A stretch of DNA of 64,000 nt from Ceratotherium simum simum (lineage: Eukaryota; Chordata; Mammalia; Perissodactyla; Rhinocerotidae). The DNA is taken from the NCBI RefSeq assembly GCF_000283155.1, contig NW_004454163.1, positions 7,572,880 through 7,636,879 of the forward strand. Direction: 5' to 3'. Shown one piece after another: positions 12,546 to 24,470 of this stretch. The translations under genes were made by a program, and so were the position numbers. A model generated the notes under the pieces. The model saw nothing but the letters and a program-made list of their open reading frames with translations. It was not told the DNA's origin and did no database searches. Each line of letters begins with the position of its first letter. The stretch's first letter is position 1.

Positions 12546-12604
12546 AAGAAGCCAGAAATACCCAAAGAAGCAGAAAGCGTAGATATGTACGTGAAGGAAG
12601 AAAC

Positions 12605-12955
12605 TAATATTTATTCGACTCCTACCTCATTCGAAGCAATGAACTCGTTGCTTTTTATACATTGTAGCAGTAACTGATTTTGGATCTTGACTTTGTGGTA
12701 AGTGCTTCTACTTGTTCTGTCTCATTTAATCTTTACAATACCCCCAAGGCTGGTTCTCTTATCTTCAGTTTCCATAAAACTCAAAGAATGTGCCCAAAGT
12801 CACACAATTAGTAACTGGCTTTGTTTAGTCCTTACCCACCAACCAGTGAGGTAGGAATTATTTTTAGAAATGAAGATACACAGTGAGGAAGTAGCACAGT
12901 TAGGATTTGAACTCGGATCTGTCTTCACAGTCTTTGCTTTTCCCATTATAAATAA
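12605..12955 (-). mobile_element. MIR SINE fragments
   Basis: Two partly overlapping reverse MIR-like blocks. One runs from 'tatttattcgactcctacc' through 'tctcatttaatctttacaat' and 'gtcacacaattagtaact'. The other runs from 'gtgaggtaggaattattttt' through 'aggatttgaactcggatctg'. They are either two MIRs or one MIR with an internal duplication; the second block restarts within the consensus. Confidence 0.72.
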
Positions 12956-13139
12956 GGCACTTATTGAGTTGACCTATGTTTCTAGAAAAAATATGGGAGG
13001 AGATTTGAGACAGAAGTGATTAAGTTCCTACAAAGCTTAATAAAAAAAAGTATACTTAGAATAACGGAGATCTTATATTTAGAAGAAAAACAATTATCAA
13101 GTTGTCACAGTTTACAGAGACATGATTTAAAATATGGTA

Positions 13140-13700
13140 ACTACGAGACAAGGGTAATCACACTGCCAGCAGAAGGATTCTTCTCAAAACCAGGTCTGAT
13201 CCTGTCTCTCTCCTGCCAAAAAACAATCCTTCCTGGTTCCAGTTGTCTGCAGAGTATGATTCTTGGCATGTCTGCTGTTGTGGTCAGTCTCCTGCCACCT
13301 CCCCAGACAACTCACACAAGTGCTCCTCCCTCCAGCCCTGAATGCTCTCTGTGTCTTTTCTTATAATCAGTTAATGCTCTTCTCTCTTCCCAAAAGGCAC
13401 TACTCCTTTCTTTCTTGCAAAATCTAGTTCAAGTTTTATTACCTTAGGGAAGACTTCTCCAAATCCCTCAGGCAAAATTTGATTCATTTTCTTTTATCTC
13501 AGGTCTTTGCCGATCTCACTCTCATGAATTCAGTACACTGGTTTGCAACCATTGACTGACCCTTCAAAGGGTTCAAAGATTTTCATGGATGGAGACTGTC
13601 TCTTATCCATGTCCATGCTCCTTGGTGCCTCCCCCAGAATCTGGTATACTCAGTCAGTGTTTGTGGAATGGGTAGGTGGATGGATGGATCAATGGATAAA
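13140..13700 (+). mobile_element. L2 LINE 3' end, long fragment
   Basis: Plus-strand L2 landmarks appear in order: 'ccagttgtctgcagagtatg', 'caagttttattaccttaggg', 'gaagacttctccaaatccct', 'gtgcctcccccagaatctgg' and 'cagtcagtgtttgtggaatg'. The copy retains about 550 bases, including the terminus. Confidence 0.82.
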
Positions 13701-13959
13701 ATGTTTGAATGATCCTGTAAAAAAAAAAAATGTGATACATGGTTAATAAGTTTTTCTAAATTAGGAACTATTGCAGCCACTGTCACTGGATGAATTGTTT
13801 ATCCGTAATGAATGTAATTACTAATTTTTTTCATTATTTCTGAAAAGTAATAATTCTCAGAAATTAGGATGCAAAATAGGTTTTGAACAAGACATGTTAT
13901 AGATATGTATCTTCCAGTGGATCACAATTAGGAAATGTTAAAATTTTGTGCATTTGCCT

Positions 13960-14285
13960 TCTTGCCTTTCCGAATTCTAGTCATCCTTCTAGGTCGCAGG
14001 TGAACTTGCCACCTGTGAACAACTCCCTGCTTACCTGCTCTGTCTTCTCTTGCCCAGCCTCTTCAGGGAACATCCACAGGTATAGTTGTCAGTTATTGTA
14101 GGTCATTTCTAAGGTATATATTGTGACTTTATTTTTCACTAATTCTATCTTGGATTACTATTGATTCCCTCACCAGATGATAAATTTTTAGAGGGCAGGG
14201 ATCACATTTATGCTTTTTCCCCCCCACACCTCAACACGTCTAAAGTAGTAAGCATGTCTGTGTAGTAAGCATTAAAGAAATTTTT
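13960..14285 (+). mobile_element. L2 LINE 3' fragment
   Basis: A second plus-strand L2 piece close behind the first: 'agtcatccttctaggtcgca', 'aactccctgcttacctgc' and 'atttttagagggcagggatc' in consensus order. It may come from a separate insertion because it repeats part of the preceding fragment. Confidence 0.68.
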
Positions 14286-16179
14286 TTTGGTGAGTCTGTC
14301 ACTGTCTTATTTTGTCTTGGCAAATTGCAAAATGCCCCTTCCTCCATTCTCAGTTCACACTTGTGAGAAACAGGCCTGCTTCAATAGAGGGAGTTTGCCG
14401 TAAGGATACAGGGGTGTCTCATGGAACAGAAGAGCAGTGGGGCCTCATGAGAGAGGATGTGAGAAATGAGAAGTCCTTAGAAACCAGGCGAGGCAATGAA
14501 GGTCTGTCTGCCTGTCTTGTCGAATGTTCTCTTATCCCTCCTTCTCCTGGGGCCACTACCCTACCCTCTTGATTTTCTCTGCTGAGGGGTTCTTTCTGTC
14601 TGCTCTTTGAACATGGTAGCAGAATGACCACTCAAGGGACCATACTACACTTTCTGACTTTCAGTATAAATTTTCAAGAGGAGAATTTTATCGGTTCCCT
14701 TAGGTCAGATGTTCTTCCCTGGTCCAGTTAGCTGTGGTCACTGAGTGTCAACATTTTCAAGAAGGGCTGTGAGAACACATCATCAAAAGATGGTGTGGGC
14801 TGGCTGGGCATGCCAAGCTTCTCAGTGAAATTTAAAATATGTTTCAGCAGGAGTCAGTTGAGACAAGAATTTTAATTAAGGGGCTACGTGCCAACATTGC
14901 TTGGAATAAAGAGTGAGATAAACCATGCTGGTACATGAAGCTTTGGCCTAGGAAGTGGTACCTCATGAAGGGTTTTGAGGTCCAATTAGAAATGAAGATT
15001 GTTTGTCCCAGAAGTTCCTGCCACCAGGAAGTCTGAAAAAGTAGCATGCCCAGCAGTGGCTGGAGTGTCATTTTTATGTGGCTTACTCTGCTGTGAGAAG
15101 CAATGCTGTGAGGCATAGGGCTTCCTCAGGGTGTTGTGTGTATCTGCTGTGTCTGTCTGTGGAAGGAGGATGGGAGGGACTCCTTGCATAGTATTATTTG
15201 CTATGGGTCTTAAAAGATGAGCAGTGGGAAAAGGGAGCTGAAGCTAAGTAGACTTATAACTAATGAGATTCAGAGGTCCAGCCACAATGGTGTAGAAAAC
15301 ACCCAGTTTTCTATGGCAGGCCCCTGGGGAGCCACACAGGACTCAGTTCTTACAGGTAACCAAACTGCTGCAGAGGGGCCTCCATATTGCCTTTGTACTT
15401 AGAAGCGTCATCAGTTATATCTGTTACGAGATGAAGCTCATTCCTTGGTCGTAGGGGAAATGAACAGCTTTAAAAAATGTTTATCTTTAGCTTGTTAACA
15501 CAGGTTAAGGAACTCTTGGGATTGGAGAAGTAATCAGCGGTCAAGGTGAAAAGGAGTCCGAGGCTTGACAGGAGACGAACACCATGCAGAGGGCAAGGAG
15601 GGCACAGTAGACCCGAAGGTGGGAAGCAGCAGCCAGTGGAGTTGCATGAAGAAATGAGCTTCCCCCACTTCTGGGGGGGAGAGGCCTCTTGTGTTCCATG
15701 GAACATCCAGAAGGTAGCATGACATTGCCAGCACTGGAAAGGAATCTTGTTCTGCAGCAAGAAAAGGTGAGAAGCAGGCTGTCTGAAGAGCTGAGCAGCT
15801 AGCAGACTTATATGTCTTGTTCTGATGGTGGTGTGATGAGCTCACTGATGGAAATGGCCGCTTGTTGCCTTGGGCAGGCATTAAATCTTGGGGTTTGTCC
15901 CTAGAGACCTTGAGGTTCTCATGGGAAGCTGAAAGACCTCAGAACACAAGAGATAATTTCATCTCTTCTTGCATTTGAAGGATCTTCATTTCAAAGGAAA
16001 CAAAGATATGGGACTTTGAGGGCTCATTAGTGATCTAAATTACAGGTTATTTTATCGTGAATGAACTTCATTTGACAGAAGACTAAGGTTGGGCAAATAA
16101 ACCATTTTTTAAAAATGGAAAATCAACAAGGTTAAAATGTTTGATTCCTGGAAGTCTGACAGCAATCTCTAGTGAAATC
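14286..16179. other. Unassigned stretch
   Basis: Mixed-composition sequence with several 60-115-codon frames overlapping on both strands (for example 15470-15881, minus). None resembles a known protein. No repeat is recognised. Confidence 0.5.
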
Positions 16180-16228
16180 TGTACCTCCCAGTACATAGTA
16201 GATAATCAGTATTTTTTTATTGAATCTA
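16180..16228 (+). mobile_element. L2/MIR terminal scrap
   Basis: 'cctcccagtacatagtagat' followed by 'aatcagtatttttttattga' resembles the last bases of L2 or MIR ('cacatagtaggtgctcaataa'). Too short to assign more closely. Confidence 0.4.
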
Positions 16229-16713
16229 GAGTGAAATTTTGGGGCAAATTGATAAGCATATTGTAAGCCTTTCTAAATGACTGTAGAATTACTAGGATCT
16301 AGTGTGGGTTAGGTGAGTAAAAAGTGCTAAGCCAACCTCCGATTGGAGATAACGTTGGGCTGGTAGGTCTTATTTTGGGTATAGATTTGGTAAGGGTTCT
16401 TGAAATAGCCTTGTGGGCTAGACGTTAGTATTAGTTAGATGAAATCAGCATTTGTTTAAAAACAATCTTTTTTTTTTGGTATTAGAATGGAATAGGCAGA
16501 CGCACTGGATGCTGTAAGGCTGTCCTGTCTATATAAAAAAAAAAAAAATGTCCTTTATCTGGAGGACATATTCAACACAATTTCAAGTGACAGAAAGCTG
16601 ATAGGAATACTAATATGTTATATGACAAGCCAAGATGTCAATGGGTTGAAATCAACTAAAAAGGTGAAATATAATTGAAATAAATGTGCTATCTCTTGGG
16701 TTAAAAATTTTAT

Positions 16714-16750
16714 TAGAAAGAGACTGGAAATATAGAAAGAGACTGGAAAA
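16714..16750. repeat. Short tandem duplication, about 19 bp
   Basis: 'tagaaagagactggaaata' at 16714-16732 is followed by a near copy at 16733-16750. A simple local duplication about 45 bases upstream of the hairpin. Confidence 0.7.
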
Positions 16751-16795
16751 ACAGCGTTTCTATAAAAGAAGATCGATATGCTTTAGTTGACTACA

Positions 16796-16855
16796 TTTAC
16801 AGAATATAAAGCTGTATAGGATGAGATGGCCTATAAAGCTTTATATTCTGCTAAA
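16796..16855. repeat. Near-perfect inverted repeat (hairpin)
   Basis: Arms 'cagaatataaagc' (16800-16812) and 'gctttatattctg' (16838-16850) are exact reverse complements. The stem continues inward with one more pair, one mismatch (16814/16836), then 'tatagg' pairing with 'cctata', leaving a 9-nt loop at 16821-16829. Outside, 'ttta' (16796-16799) pairs with 'taaa' (16852-16855) across a one-base bulge. It matches no MITE that I recognise; MADE1 has a different sequence. It could be a small MITE relic, a hairpin RNA or chance. Confidence 0.8.
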
Positions 16856-17154
16856 GGGATATAAAGACCCCCAGCTGCAATGCTCTGCAAGCCATATCTT
16901 AGGAGGGCCCCTGACTGTTTGGAAGGTGTCCTGGAGAGCATGTGGGAGGAAAATTTTGGATGGCCAGAGGGCTTGGGGAGGCCTGGCCTGGAAACCTGGC
17001 AGGAGTGTGCAAAGGTCAAGTCTGTTCTGGGGAAGAAGCGGGCCTGTTCTGAACGGCTCCCGAGGGCAGCACTACCTCTGTGGGTAGAGGTTACTGGTTG
17101 GCAGATTGAACTCAGTTTTGAGCAAGTTTGATGCCTGGTTTAGGGCGTGTCTTT

Positions 17155-17215
17155 AGTGAGTGGAGAGTAGAATTTGGTGCCCTCTGAGGTCTCTTCCAAA
17201 TCTTAGATTCTGCAG
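17155..17215 (+). mobile_element. Possible MIR scrap
   Basis: 'tgccctctgaggtctcttcc' followed by 'aaatcttagattctgcag' resembles the terminal phrase of one MIR subtype ('gaggtcccttccagctctaaaattct'). Short and tentative. Confidence 0.35.
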
Positions 17216-18737
17216 TACTGGACAATCTACATTTTGTTTTAATTTCAAGGTCACTAACATATGGTTTGGAAATGGGTTTATCCTTATAATTTGGGTTGTG
17301 TAATACTATAAAAGGAAACTATGATATGACTGTCTTTTAAGTGGGAAGGCTCAAGGAAGTTTCCAGAGAAACAAGAGAAACCATGACTGTTTTGCAGAGA
17401 GTGAGTTTTGTTGAAGGAATTTGTGATGATAAAACAAACGTATTTGAAAAATATACATGACTGGAGAGATTGCAAAAGAAATGTGCAGCATGTGGAACAC
17501 GTCCCCAAGAGAGTGTTTTGCATTTAGTAAGAAAAGGTTGACTCCATGTGATAAATCTGAAGATTTAAAAAAAATCCTTTCTCCCTCTGGTGATTCTTTT
17601 TGGGCATTTCCACTTTCCAGTAATCATAGTTTTGATTTACCAAGAAAGCTCTGCCTCTCAGGGAGCTGTGTTTTCCAGAGTGGTTATTACAGCTGGCACG
17701 GGCGGCCAAAGACCATCAAGACCGTGGCTGTCTTAGAGATTTTCTTCAGAAAGAGACCCTGATTACTCTTTATTTTTGCTCTTGTTGTTTTACTCTCATC
17801 TGTAATTTAAAATCCACTATACAAAGAGTCGACAGAGTGCCAGCTGGATGCTAGTTTAAAGACTTTCTTTTCTTTCTCTACTTTTTAAATTTTAAATAGG
17901 ACTGTCAATTTTGGTGTTTACTGTTTAGAAATTGGTAAGATGCATCGTTTGGTTTCCTTAACTTCAGTGGACGGGGGGGTTGAAAACAAAATAACCACTT
18001 TAGAATTTATGTGAAAGGTCTTTTTTTCTAGAAGAGGGTCAGGGATGCCTTAGCCAACTTCGTCCTACATAGAGGAGGGAAGGACCAGCCGGTTTCTGGA
18101 ATTAAGTCTTCCAATTATAGCCTGGAAAGTTGTGATCTCAGGGGGCCTTTGCATGTGTGCTGGGTGCCCAGCTCTGCCTGTCCTTCTCTGGACATGTTGG
18201 GGTCACACGTGGAAGGGAGGAAGAAGGGCAGGAGGGACCTAGACAGTGCTTGCACTCGTGGGTTCAGTGTCAACCGCAGAGGGCAGTAAATGGCGTGGTA
18301 AATGGCACCTTCTTGCTGTTTTTGAAAAGCAAATGCTAACTTGTGTATAATAATGGCTGTTTTGACTTTGTTCAGTGTTCTTTATCACATGTTTGGACTG
18401 TATTTTTGGAGGGAGATGACTTTTCTTTCTGGTTATGATTCTGGTTTATGATTCTCTGCCTTTTCAGATTAGCTTAAAGACTTATCTTTCTCTTTCTCGT
18501 TTTCTTTAACTGTCAAGTGCCTTAATGTCTAAGGCCTACACATTGTCTCTTGAGCAAAATCAAGTATACAACCCAGATTTGAAAGGACACTATGAGGTGG
18601 GCGTTCTCGAACTGTTATCTTGGTTTGGAAGAACAGTTCTTTCAGACAAGCAATTAGGCAACATCTTTTTAGCTATTATTTTTATTATTATTTTGAAAAG
18701 ACCTTGACAAATTTATTCTCTGTGTCTCAGTATTTTA
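17216..18737. other. Unassigned stretch
   Basis: No gene or recognised repeat. The 101-codon frame at 17457-17762 faces a 61-codon frame on the other strand and has no recognisable protein features. Confidence 0.5.
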
Positions 18738-18870
18738 ACTCATAGGAGTCGATCCTAAGCAAATGTTACGAAATATAAAACACAGAAATGTTTATTTTTA
18801 AAGCATTATTTATAATAATCGATTCTAATAATAAATATTATAAACAAATTGTATATCTAATAGTGGGAGG
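18738..18870 (+). mobile_element. L1M fragment
   Basis: 'ctcataggagtcgatcctaa', 'aaagcattatttataataat' and the following AT-rich block follow the plus-strand end of L1M ORF2 ('cctaaggaaataatc', 'gcattgtttataatagc'). Short and diverged. Confidence 0.55.
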
Positions 18871-19359
18871 ATTGGTGTTACTTCTTCTTTCTATTTGTCG
18901 ACATTTTCAGCATCTCATTATGTGTGTTCATTTGCCTGGTTCCAGCAGCTAGTGGGTCACAAGATCAGATCTTTTGCAGATGAGAGACTAAACTAGATGG
19001 GCTTTGAATTATTTTTCACGTACACATAGTGTAAGAAAAAACCACTTGATTTAAAATATCTCATAATTATTGATTGTACACCCTGGGACTTCTGTTCCTG
19101 GCAGTGTGATAAATGGGATATCCTGGAAGCCCTCCTCTTACAGAATACTTAGTACTGCTGGCTGTAAAACATTGAGCATCCTTTTAAATGTGAGGCAGAG
19201 ATGACAAGATATCACAGGAAATCCCCAGGGTCCAAAAACCGTTTCATGAGTGAGAACTATGTGAGCTGGTGCTAGAGCAGCTCTGGGAAAGTTGGCCAGT
19301 CTTGGTGACCCAAGGGCACCTAGGGGTGTGTGGGGATAGAAGATGAGACCTTAGATATA

Positions 19360-19700
19360 AGGTGGGTGGGGGTCCCTATTTAAGCCGGGCCCCTCAGGAC
19401 CACATCCTTGGTGAAGGAATGGACCACAGAAAATGTGTCTACCATACTGGGGAGATCACCAGGAAGTTTACCCACTCTGGCCCGGGGCTGAGTGTGGTGG
19501 GATTTGTAACCTCAGGCCTGCCCTCACTTGGGTTTGGGGTTTGAATTATGTTATCCCAAACTGATAAATAAACATAAGAGGGGTCCCCGGCAGGCGATGC
19601 CCTTTTTGAGGGACATACTATACTCGGGCTGCACAGGATTCCCACATATCAAACGTTCCTGAAGATGGCTCACAGCCCAAAATTACAGCCTCCCTGAGGG
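19360..19700. other. Possible unidentified LTR-like sequence
   Basis: A TATA-like 'tatttaag' at 19377-19384 and a polyadenylation-type 'aataaa' at 19567-19572 are spaced like those of an LTR read on the plus strand. I do not recognise the family and found no TG...CA boundaries or target duplication. The assignment is an inference from spacing only. Confidence 0.25.
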
Positions 19701-19789
19701 GACTGTCTACCACACCCAAGGCTCAGTACACACAGTCAGCAGTGGGGTTAGAATGCTACAGCGTTAGATCAGACTGCTGGATGGAGAAT

Positions 19790-20178
19790 CTTGTTTAAAA
19801 CTCTTGGAGACACGAAAGAAGGAATGTAAAGCGTATCACGTGGCCCTCTCTTCAACATGGCAGTTGCTAATTCAGGGTCAACAGGAAAGCTCTTCTTCTG
19901 CTGCTTGTCTCTCACTTTCAGACCCTCTATTAAAGGGTTCACCTGATTAGGTCAGGCCCACCCAGGGTGGTCTCCCTTTTGATGAACTCAAACTGATTTG
20001 GGACTTTGATTACATCTGCAAAATCCCTTTATCTTTGCCATATAGTGTAACCTAATCATGTGAGGGATATCCTGTCATATTCACTGGTCTCACCCACATT
20101 CAAGGGGAGAGGATTATACCGAGTTTGTACAGCAGGGAAGGGAATCTTGGAGGCCATCTTAGAATTCTGCCTACCACA
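19790..20178 (-). mobile_element. MLT1-like LTR (ERVL-MaLR)
   Basis: Read on the minus strand it begins at 20178 with 'tgtggtaggcagaattctaa', then 'gatggcctccaagattcc', 'gggattttgcagatgtaatc' and 'gggtgggcctgacctaatca', the typical order of MLT1-class MaLR LTRs. Its 3' end (left side) is diverged, and I could not find a second target duplication. No internal retroviral sequence is recognisable next to it. Confidence 0.75.
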
Positions 20179-20699
20179 CTCTAAACATTTGCTCATTTAA
20201 GCCTCAAAGAATTGCACAGGATTAGTCAGTGACAGTTTTTCCTTATAGAGCTTACGTTTCTTTCCTCCTCAAATTCACTCGTTAGTACTTTATTATGAAT
20301 TTTACCAAACTGCCTGTGTGGAAATGAGCTTCAGCCCTACTTCTAGCATAAGCAAAGAGGTTAACAAATTTGCTCAGTTTTAAAGCATGTTGGGATTTTA
20401 TTGAATCTAGAATATCCTGGGCGTGTGATCTAACACAAGACTACTCAAAGTGTCATCTGTAGATGACTGCTGATTAGTGAACGGTTTGTTATCAGTTCAC
20501 AGTGAGATAAGTACAGAACGTGAGAGGAAGCATTTAGAAACATTTATAATAATTTAACATTGTTATAGTATCCAAGCAAGTGATAGTACACTGTTGACCA
20601 GAGTATAGCACAGGTTGGGTATTGTGGGACTCATGTGGTGAGTTACATAGGGCATGAGCTGTGCAACAGTCATGTGTTTTAGAGCTACGTTACAAAGTG

Positions 20700-22655
20700 T
20701 GATTTTATTTTTAATCAACTTTATTGAGGTATACCTTACATTCAGAAAAATGTACCCATTTAGTGACAATTTGATAAGTTTTGACAAATTTATACATCCA
20801 TGTAATGACCACTACCACAGTCAAGGTATAGAACATGTCTATATTCCTAACAAGTTTTCTTGTGCTCCTTCTCAATCAATCTAGACCTCGTCCACTTCCC
20901 ACTCTTCATCCTCAAGCCACTAGTAATCACTGATGTGCTTTCTGTCACCATGGATTAGATTTATCTTTTCTAGAGTTTCACAAAAATGGACTTATTCACT
21001 ATGTGCTTTTTTTTTTTGGGGGGGGGGGTCTGGCTTCTTTTATTCAGCTTAATGATTTTGTGATCTATCCATGTTGTTGTGTGTTACCAATAGTTTATTA
21101 CTTTTTATTGCTGATAACTAATCCATTGTATGGATGTACCACAAATTTTTAATTTTTCAGATGTCAGATGTTCATTGACGTTTGAGTCATTTCGAGCTTA
21201 GGACCATTATGAATAAAGCTGCTGTGAATGTATATATACAAGTTTTATATATTTTTCATTTTGCTTGTGTCAATACTCAGAAGTAGAATTGGTGGATCAT
21301 AAGGTAAGAGTATGTTGAACTTTATAAGAAACTGACCAAGTTTTTTCCAAAATGCTTATATCATTTTACATTAATACCAGCAGTGTATGAGAGTTCCACC
21401 TGCACCACATTCTTGCCAATGCTTGATATTCCAGTCTTTTTAATATTAGTCATTCTAATAGGCTTGTCATTGTGTCTCATTTTGGATTTGATTTGTTTTT
21501 CTCTGATGACTAATGGTGTTGAGCATCATTTCACGTGCTTATTGGCCATCCAGATATCTTCTTTGTGAAGTATCTGTTCAAAGTTTTTCCTGTTTTTTTT
21601 ATTGGGTCATTTGTCTTCTTATTGAGTGATGAGTTCTTCATATATTCTGGGTACCAGTCCTTTGCCAAATATACATATTGGGAATATTTCTTCTCTTTCT
21701 GAGGCTTGCTTTTTTCCTTTTGTCGAAATATCTTTCAAAGAGCAGAGGTTTTAAATTTTGGTGAGGTCCAATTTATTACTTTTCTCTTCTGGGTTCATAT
21801 TTTTTGTATCCTACTTAAGAAATTTTTGCCTATCCCATGATCACAAAGATTTTTTTTTTCTCTGTTTTCTGGTAGAAGTTTTTTGGTTTTACTTTTTATG
21901 TTTTGGTCTGTGATCTAGTTTGAGTTAATTTTATGGATGTAAAGTATGGATATCCAGTTGTTCGAGCACCATTTGTTGAAAACACAGTTCGTTCTTGTTG
22001 AATTATATTGGCACTTTTGTTGAAAATCAATTGACAATATGTATGTGGTTCTAGGTGTAGATTCTGTGTTCTGTTCCATTGCTCTATGTGTCTAGGCTTA
22101 GGACAATACCATACTGTCTTCACTACTGTCATTTTTAGAACATCTTGAAATTAAGTAGTGTAAGTTTTCAAATTCATATTCTTTGTCTAGTTTTGACTGT
22201 TCTATGCCCTTTGCATTTCTATATACATTTTAGAAATCAGGTTGTTGATTTCTATTAAAAAATCTGGGATTTTTATTGGGATTGCAGTGAATCTATAGAT
22301 CAATTTGAGGAGAATTGATATCTTAATAATATTGAGTCTTCTAATCCACTTATTTAGATATGTATCTTCATTTAGTTAGGCCATCTTCAGTTTCTCTCTG
22401 CAATGTTTTAGAGTTTTCAGAGTATAGGTCTTGCACATACTTTGTTAAACGTATCCCTAGGTATTTCATTTTTGATGCTAATATAAATTTAAATTTCCAA
22501 TTTTTATTGCTCATATATAGAAATAAAGTTGATATTTGTATATAGACCTTCTATCCTGCAGTTTTGCTACTCATTTGTTATTTATAGCAGCTTTTAAAAA
22601 TTCCCTAGGATATTATACGTACATAATTATGTCATATGTGAATAAAGATAGCTTT
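20700..22655 (-). mobile_element. L1M, 5'-truncated, about 1.95 kb
   Basis: Plus-strand reading begins 'caactttattgaggtatacc' (3' UTR) and passes through 'ccatttagtgacaatttgat', 'gcaccatttgttgaaaac', 'ttctgttccattgctctatg' and 'tgggattgcagtgaatctat' (reverse strand of ORF2). The 3' UTR and the C-terminal part of the reverse-transcriptase ORF are present; frames are broken. It lies in the non-coding 5' part of the Charlie relic, between the left terminus and the transposase start. No clear target duplication was found. Confidence 0.88.
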
Positions 22656-22934
22656 TGAATTTATAGCTTAATATTATTTGTCAGTAAATGTATATTAATT
22701 CTCTCTAACCTTAATTTAATAATGGCAAAGCAAATGTCACTGGACTTTTTTTGTCAAGAAAAGACTCCTTTTTTGAATGCACAGTAGTAGTAAACTAAAT
22801 GGTGACAATTAAAATCATTGCAAGAGCAAAAGATTTTATATTAGGTTTAGTTGGTAGTGTGAACCTTCACACATCCAGTTCAGTTTTGTAGCCATAATTA
22901 GCCAAATAAACTGCTAAACACGGTCTGTTATTTT

Positions 22935-22970
22935 GTGAGCATGTATGGGCTGGTGAGCATGTATGGGCTG
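22935..22970. repeat. 18-bp tandem duplication
   Basis: 'gtgagcatgtatgggctg' occurs twice without gap (22935-22952 and 22953-22970), identical in both copies, inside the N-terminal part of the transposase relic. Eighteen bases keep frame, but the surrounding frame is already broken. The identity suggests a recent duplication compared with the element itself. Confidence 0.95.
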
Positions 22971-23857
22971 GTGAAGAGATAAGACCATCAATACTTAAAA
23001 AGCATTTACAGATAAACCGAAGGAATACATTGAAAAACAAAAAGAATTCTTTGAAAGAAAGCATTTAGTTAAAAGAGCTGACACATGCGGGTGTTCACTG
23101 CTTCATATGATGACATCGGTACTTTGTGGGCTTCTTATTAAGTAACACTTTGGTTTGCTAAGAATAAGAAGACAATAGACAGTTGTTAAGACCGTAGTGA
23201 AAGACTGAATCAAAAATGCTTGTGTGGAGAGATTGGGGGAATCTATGGCAAAGAAGAAGATGGCTCAAGTATCATTTCCCATTGATGTCTTCAGAAACTG
23301 GCCAATGATACAGAAAACCGAGCCACAGAACAAATAGGCAGTAGAGAATTTATTTTAGCTTAAAGAATGCACAGATATGCTAATGTGGCAATTCTAGTAA
23401 ATGTGTAATTTGAACATGATGTTGATACAGTAAGAATTCTTTTCAGCTTTATTTCTGATAAACATAACTAACTCTGAACTATATAAAACTCTGAAGAATT
23501 ACACTGTCAACAAGTGTAGTTTGGAATTTAAGTTTTGTGTACAGGAGTGTTCTGACAGCATGGGAGAAAATTCTAGAGCAGCCACATGGATTAAGGAGTT
23601 TGCAACACAATGTAAAGTGCTGCACTCCTTCCTCCATTGAGAAAGTTGTGGAAAAGCGTCATCTGAACTAAGCAGCATGCTTAGTGATGATGTAAGAATT
23701 GAAAATTATATAAAGGCGGAGGCATTAAAGATTATCTTCTCTTTTATATGATAATATGGACGCTAATCATTAAAAACTGTTATTGCATGCTGAGATATGA
23801 TGGTTATGGAAAATTTCTGTGGAAAATGAACTGTGAAATAAGCTGTTAGTGTTTCTT

Positions 23858-24096
23858 TTTTTTTGGGAGGAGGACTAGTCCTGAACTAACATCCGGTGCC
23901 AATCCTCCCCTTTTTTCTTGAGAAAGACTGGCCCTGAGCTAACATCCATGCCCATCTTCCTCTACTTTATATGGGATGCCGCCACAGCATGACTTACCAA
24001 GCGGTGTGTTGGTGCGCGCCCGGGATCCGAACCTGCGAACCCGGGCTGCCGCAGCGGAGCACGTGCACTTAACCGCTTGCGCCACTGGGTGGGCCC
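23858..24096 (-). mobile_element. ERE SINE, full length, in Charlie
   Basis: Complete reverse-strand ERE: T-rich tail, 'ctggccctgagctaacatcc', 'ctttatatgggatgccgcca' and tRNA-like head ending 'gggtgggccc'. Target duplications of 15 identical bases ('ctgttagtgtttctt') lie at 23843-23857 and 24097-24111. It splits the transposase frame between the 'KLLLHAEI' region and 'FLEDEE'. Confidence 0.95.
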
Positions 24097-24229
24097 CTGT
24101 TAGTGTTTCTTGAAGACGAGGAACCAGCTTGTCCCAATTCTTTAAAGATATGAGTTAGCTAGACTTGCCTAGTTGTTGGATATCCTAGGTATTAAAACTT
24201 GTGTATAGCAAAGGAATGAAACATTTTTT

Positions 24230-24470
24230 GTGTGTGTGTGAGAAGATCAGCCCTGAGCTAACATCTGATGCCAATCCTCCTCTTTTTTCTAAGGAAGACT
24301 GGTCCTGGGCTAACATCCATGCCGATCTTCCTCCACTTTATATGGGACGCCGCCACAGCATGGCTTGACAAGCAGTGTGTCCGTGCGTGCCCGGGATCTG
24401 AACCGGGGAACCCCGGGCTGCCGCAGCGGAGCGCGCGCACTTAACCGCTTGCACCACCGGGCCAGCCTCT
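24230..24470 (-). mobile_element. ERE SINE, full length, in Charlie
   Basis: A second reverse-strand ERE starting with a (GT)n-modified tail, then 'gatcagccctgagctaacat', 'tatatgggacgccgccacag' and a CpG-rich head with 'gcagcggagcgcgcgcac'. Duplications near 24218-24229 ('gaaacatttttt') and 24471-24482 ('gcaacatgtttt') match at 10 of 12 bases. It is only about 130 bases from the previous ERE and has the same orientation. Confidence 0.92.

Noticed and set aside
16796..16855. Assignment of the hairpin as MADE1 or a known microRNA
   Set aside because: The sequence does not match the MADE1 palindrome as I recall it, and no known microRNA is recognised.
22935..22970. CRISPR-like array
   Set aside because: Two abutting copies without spacers in a vertebrate genome; a simple duplication.
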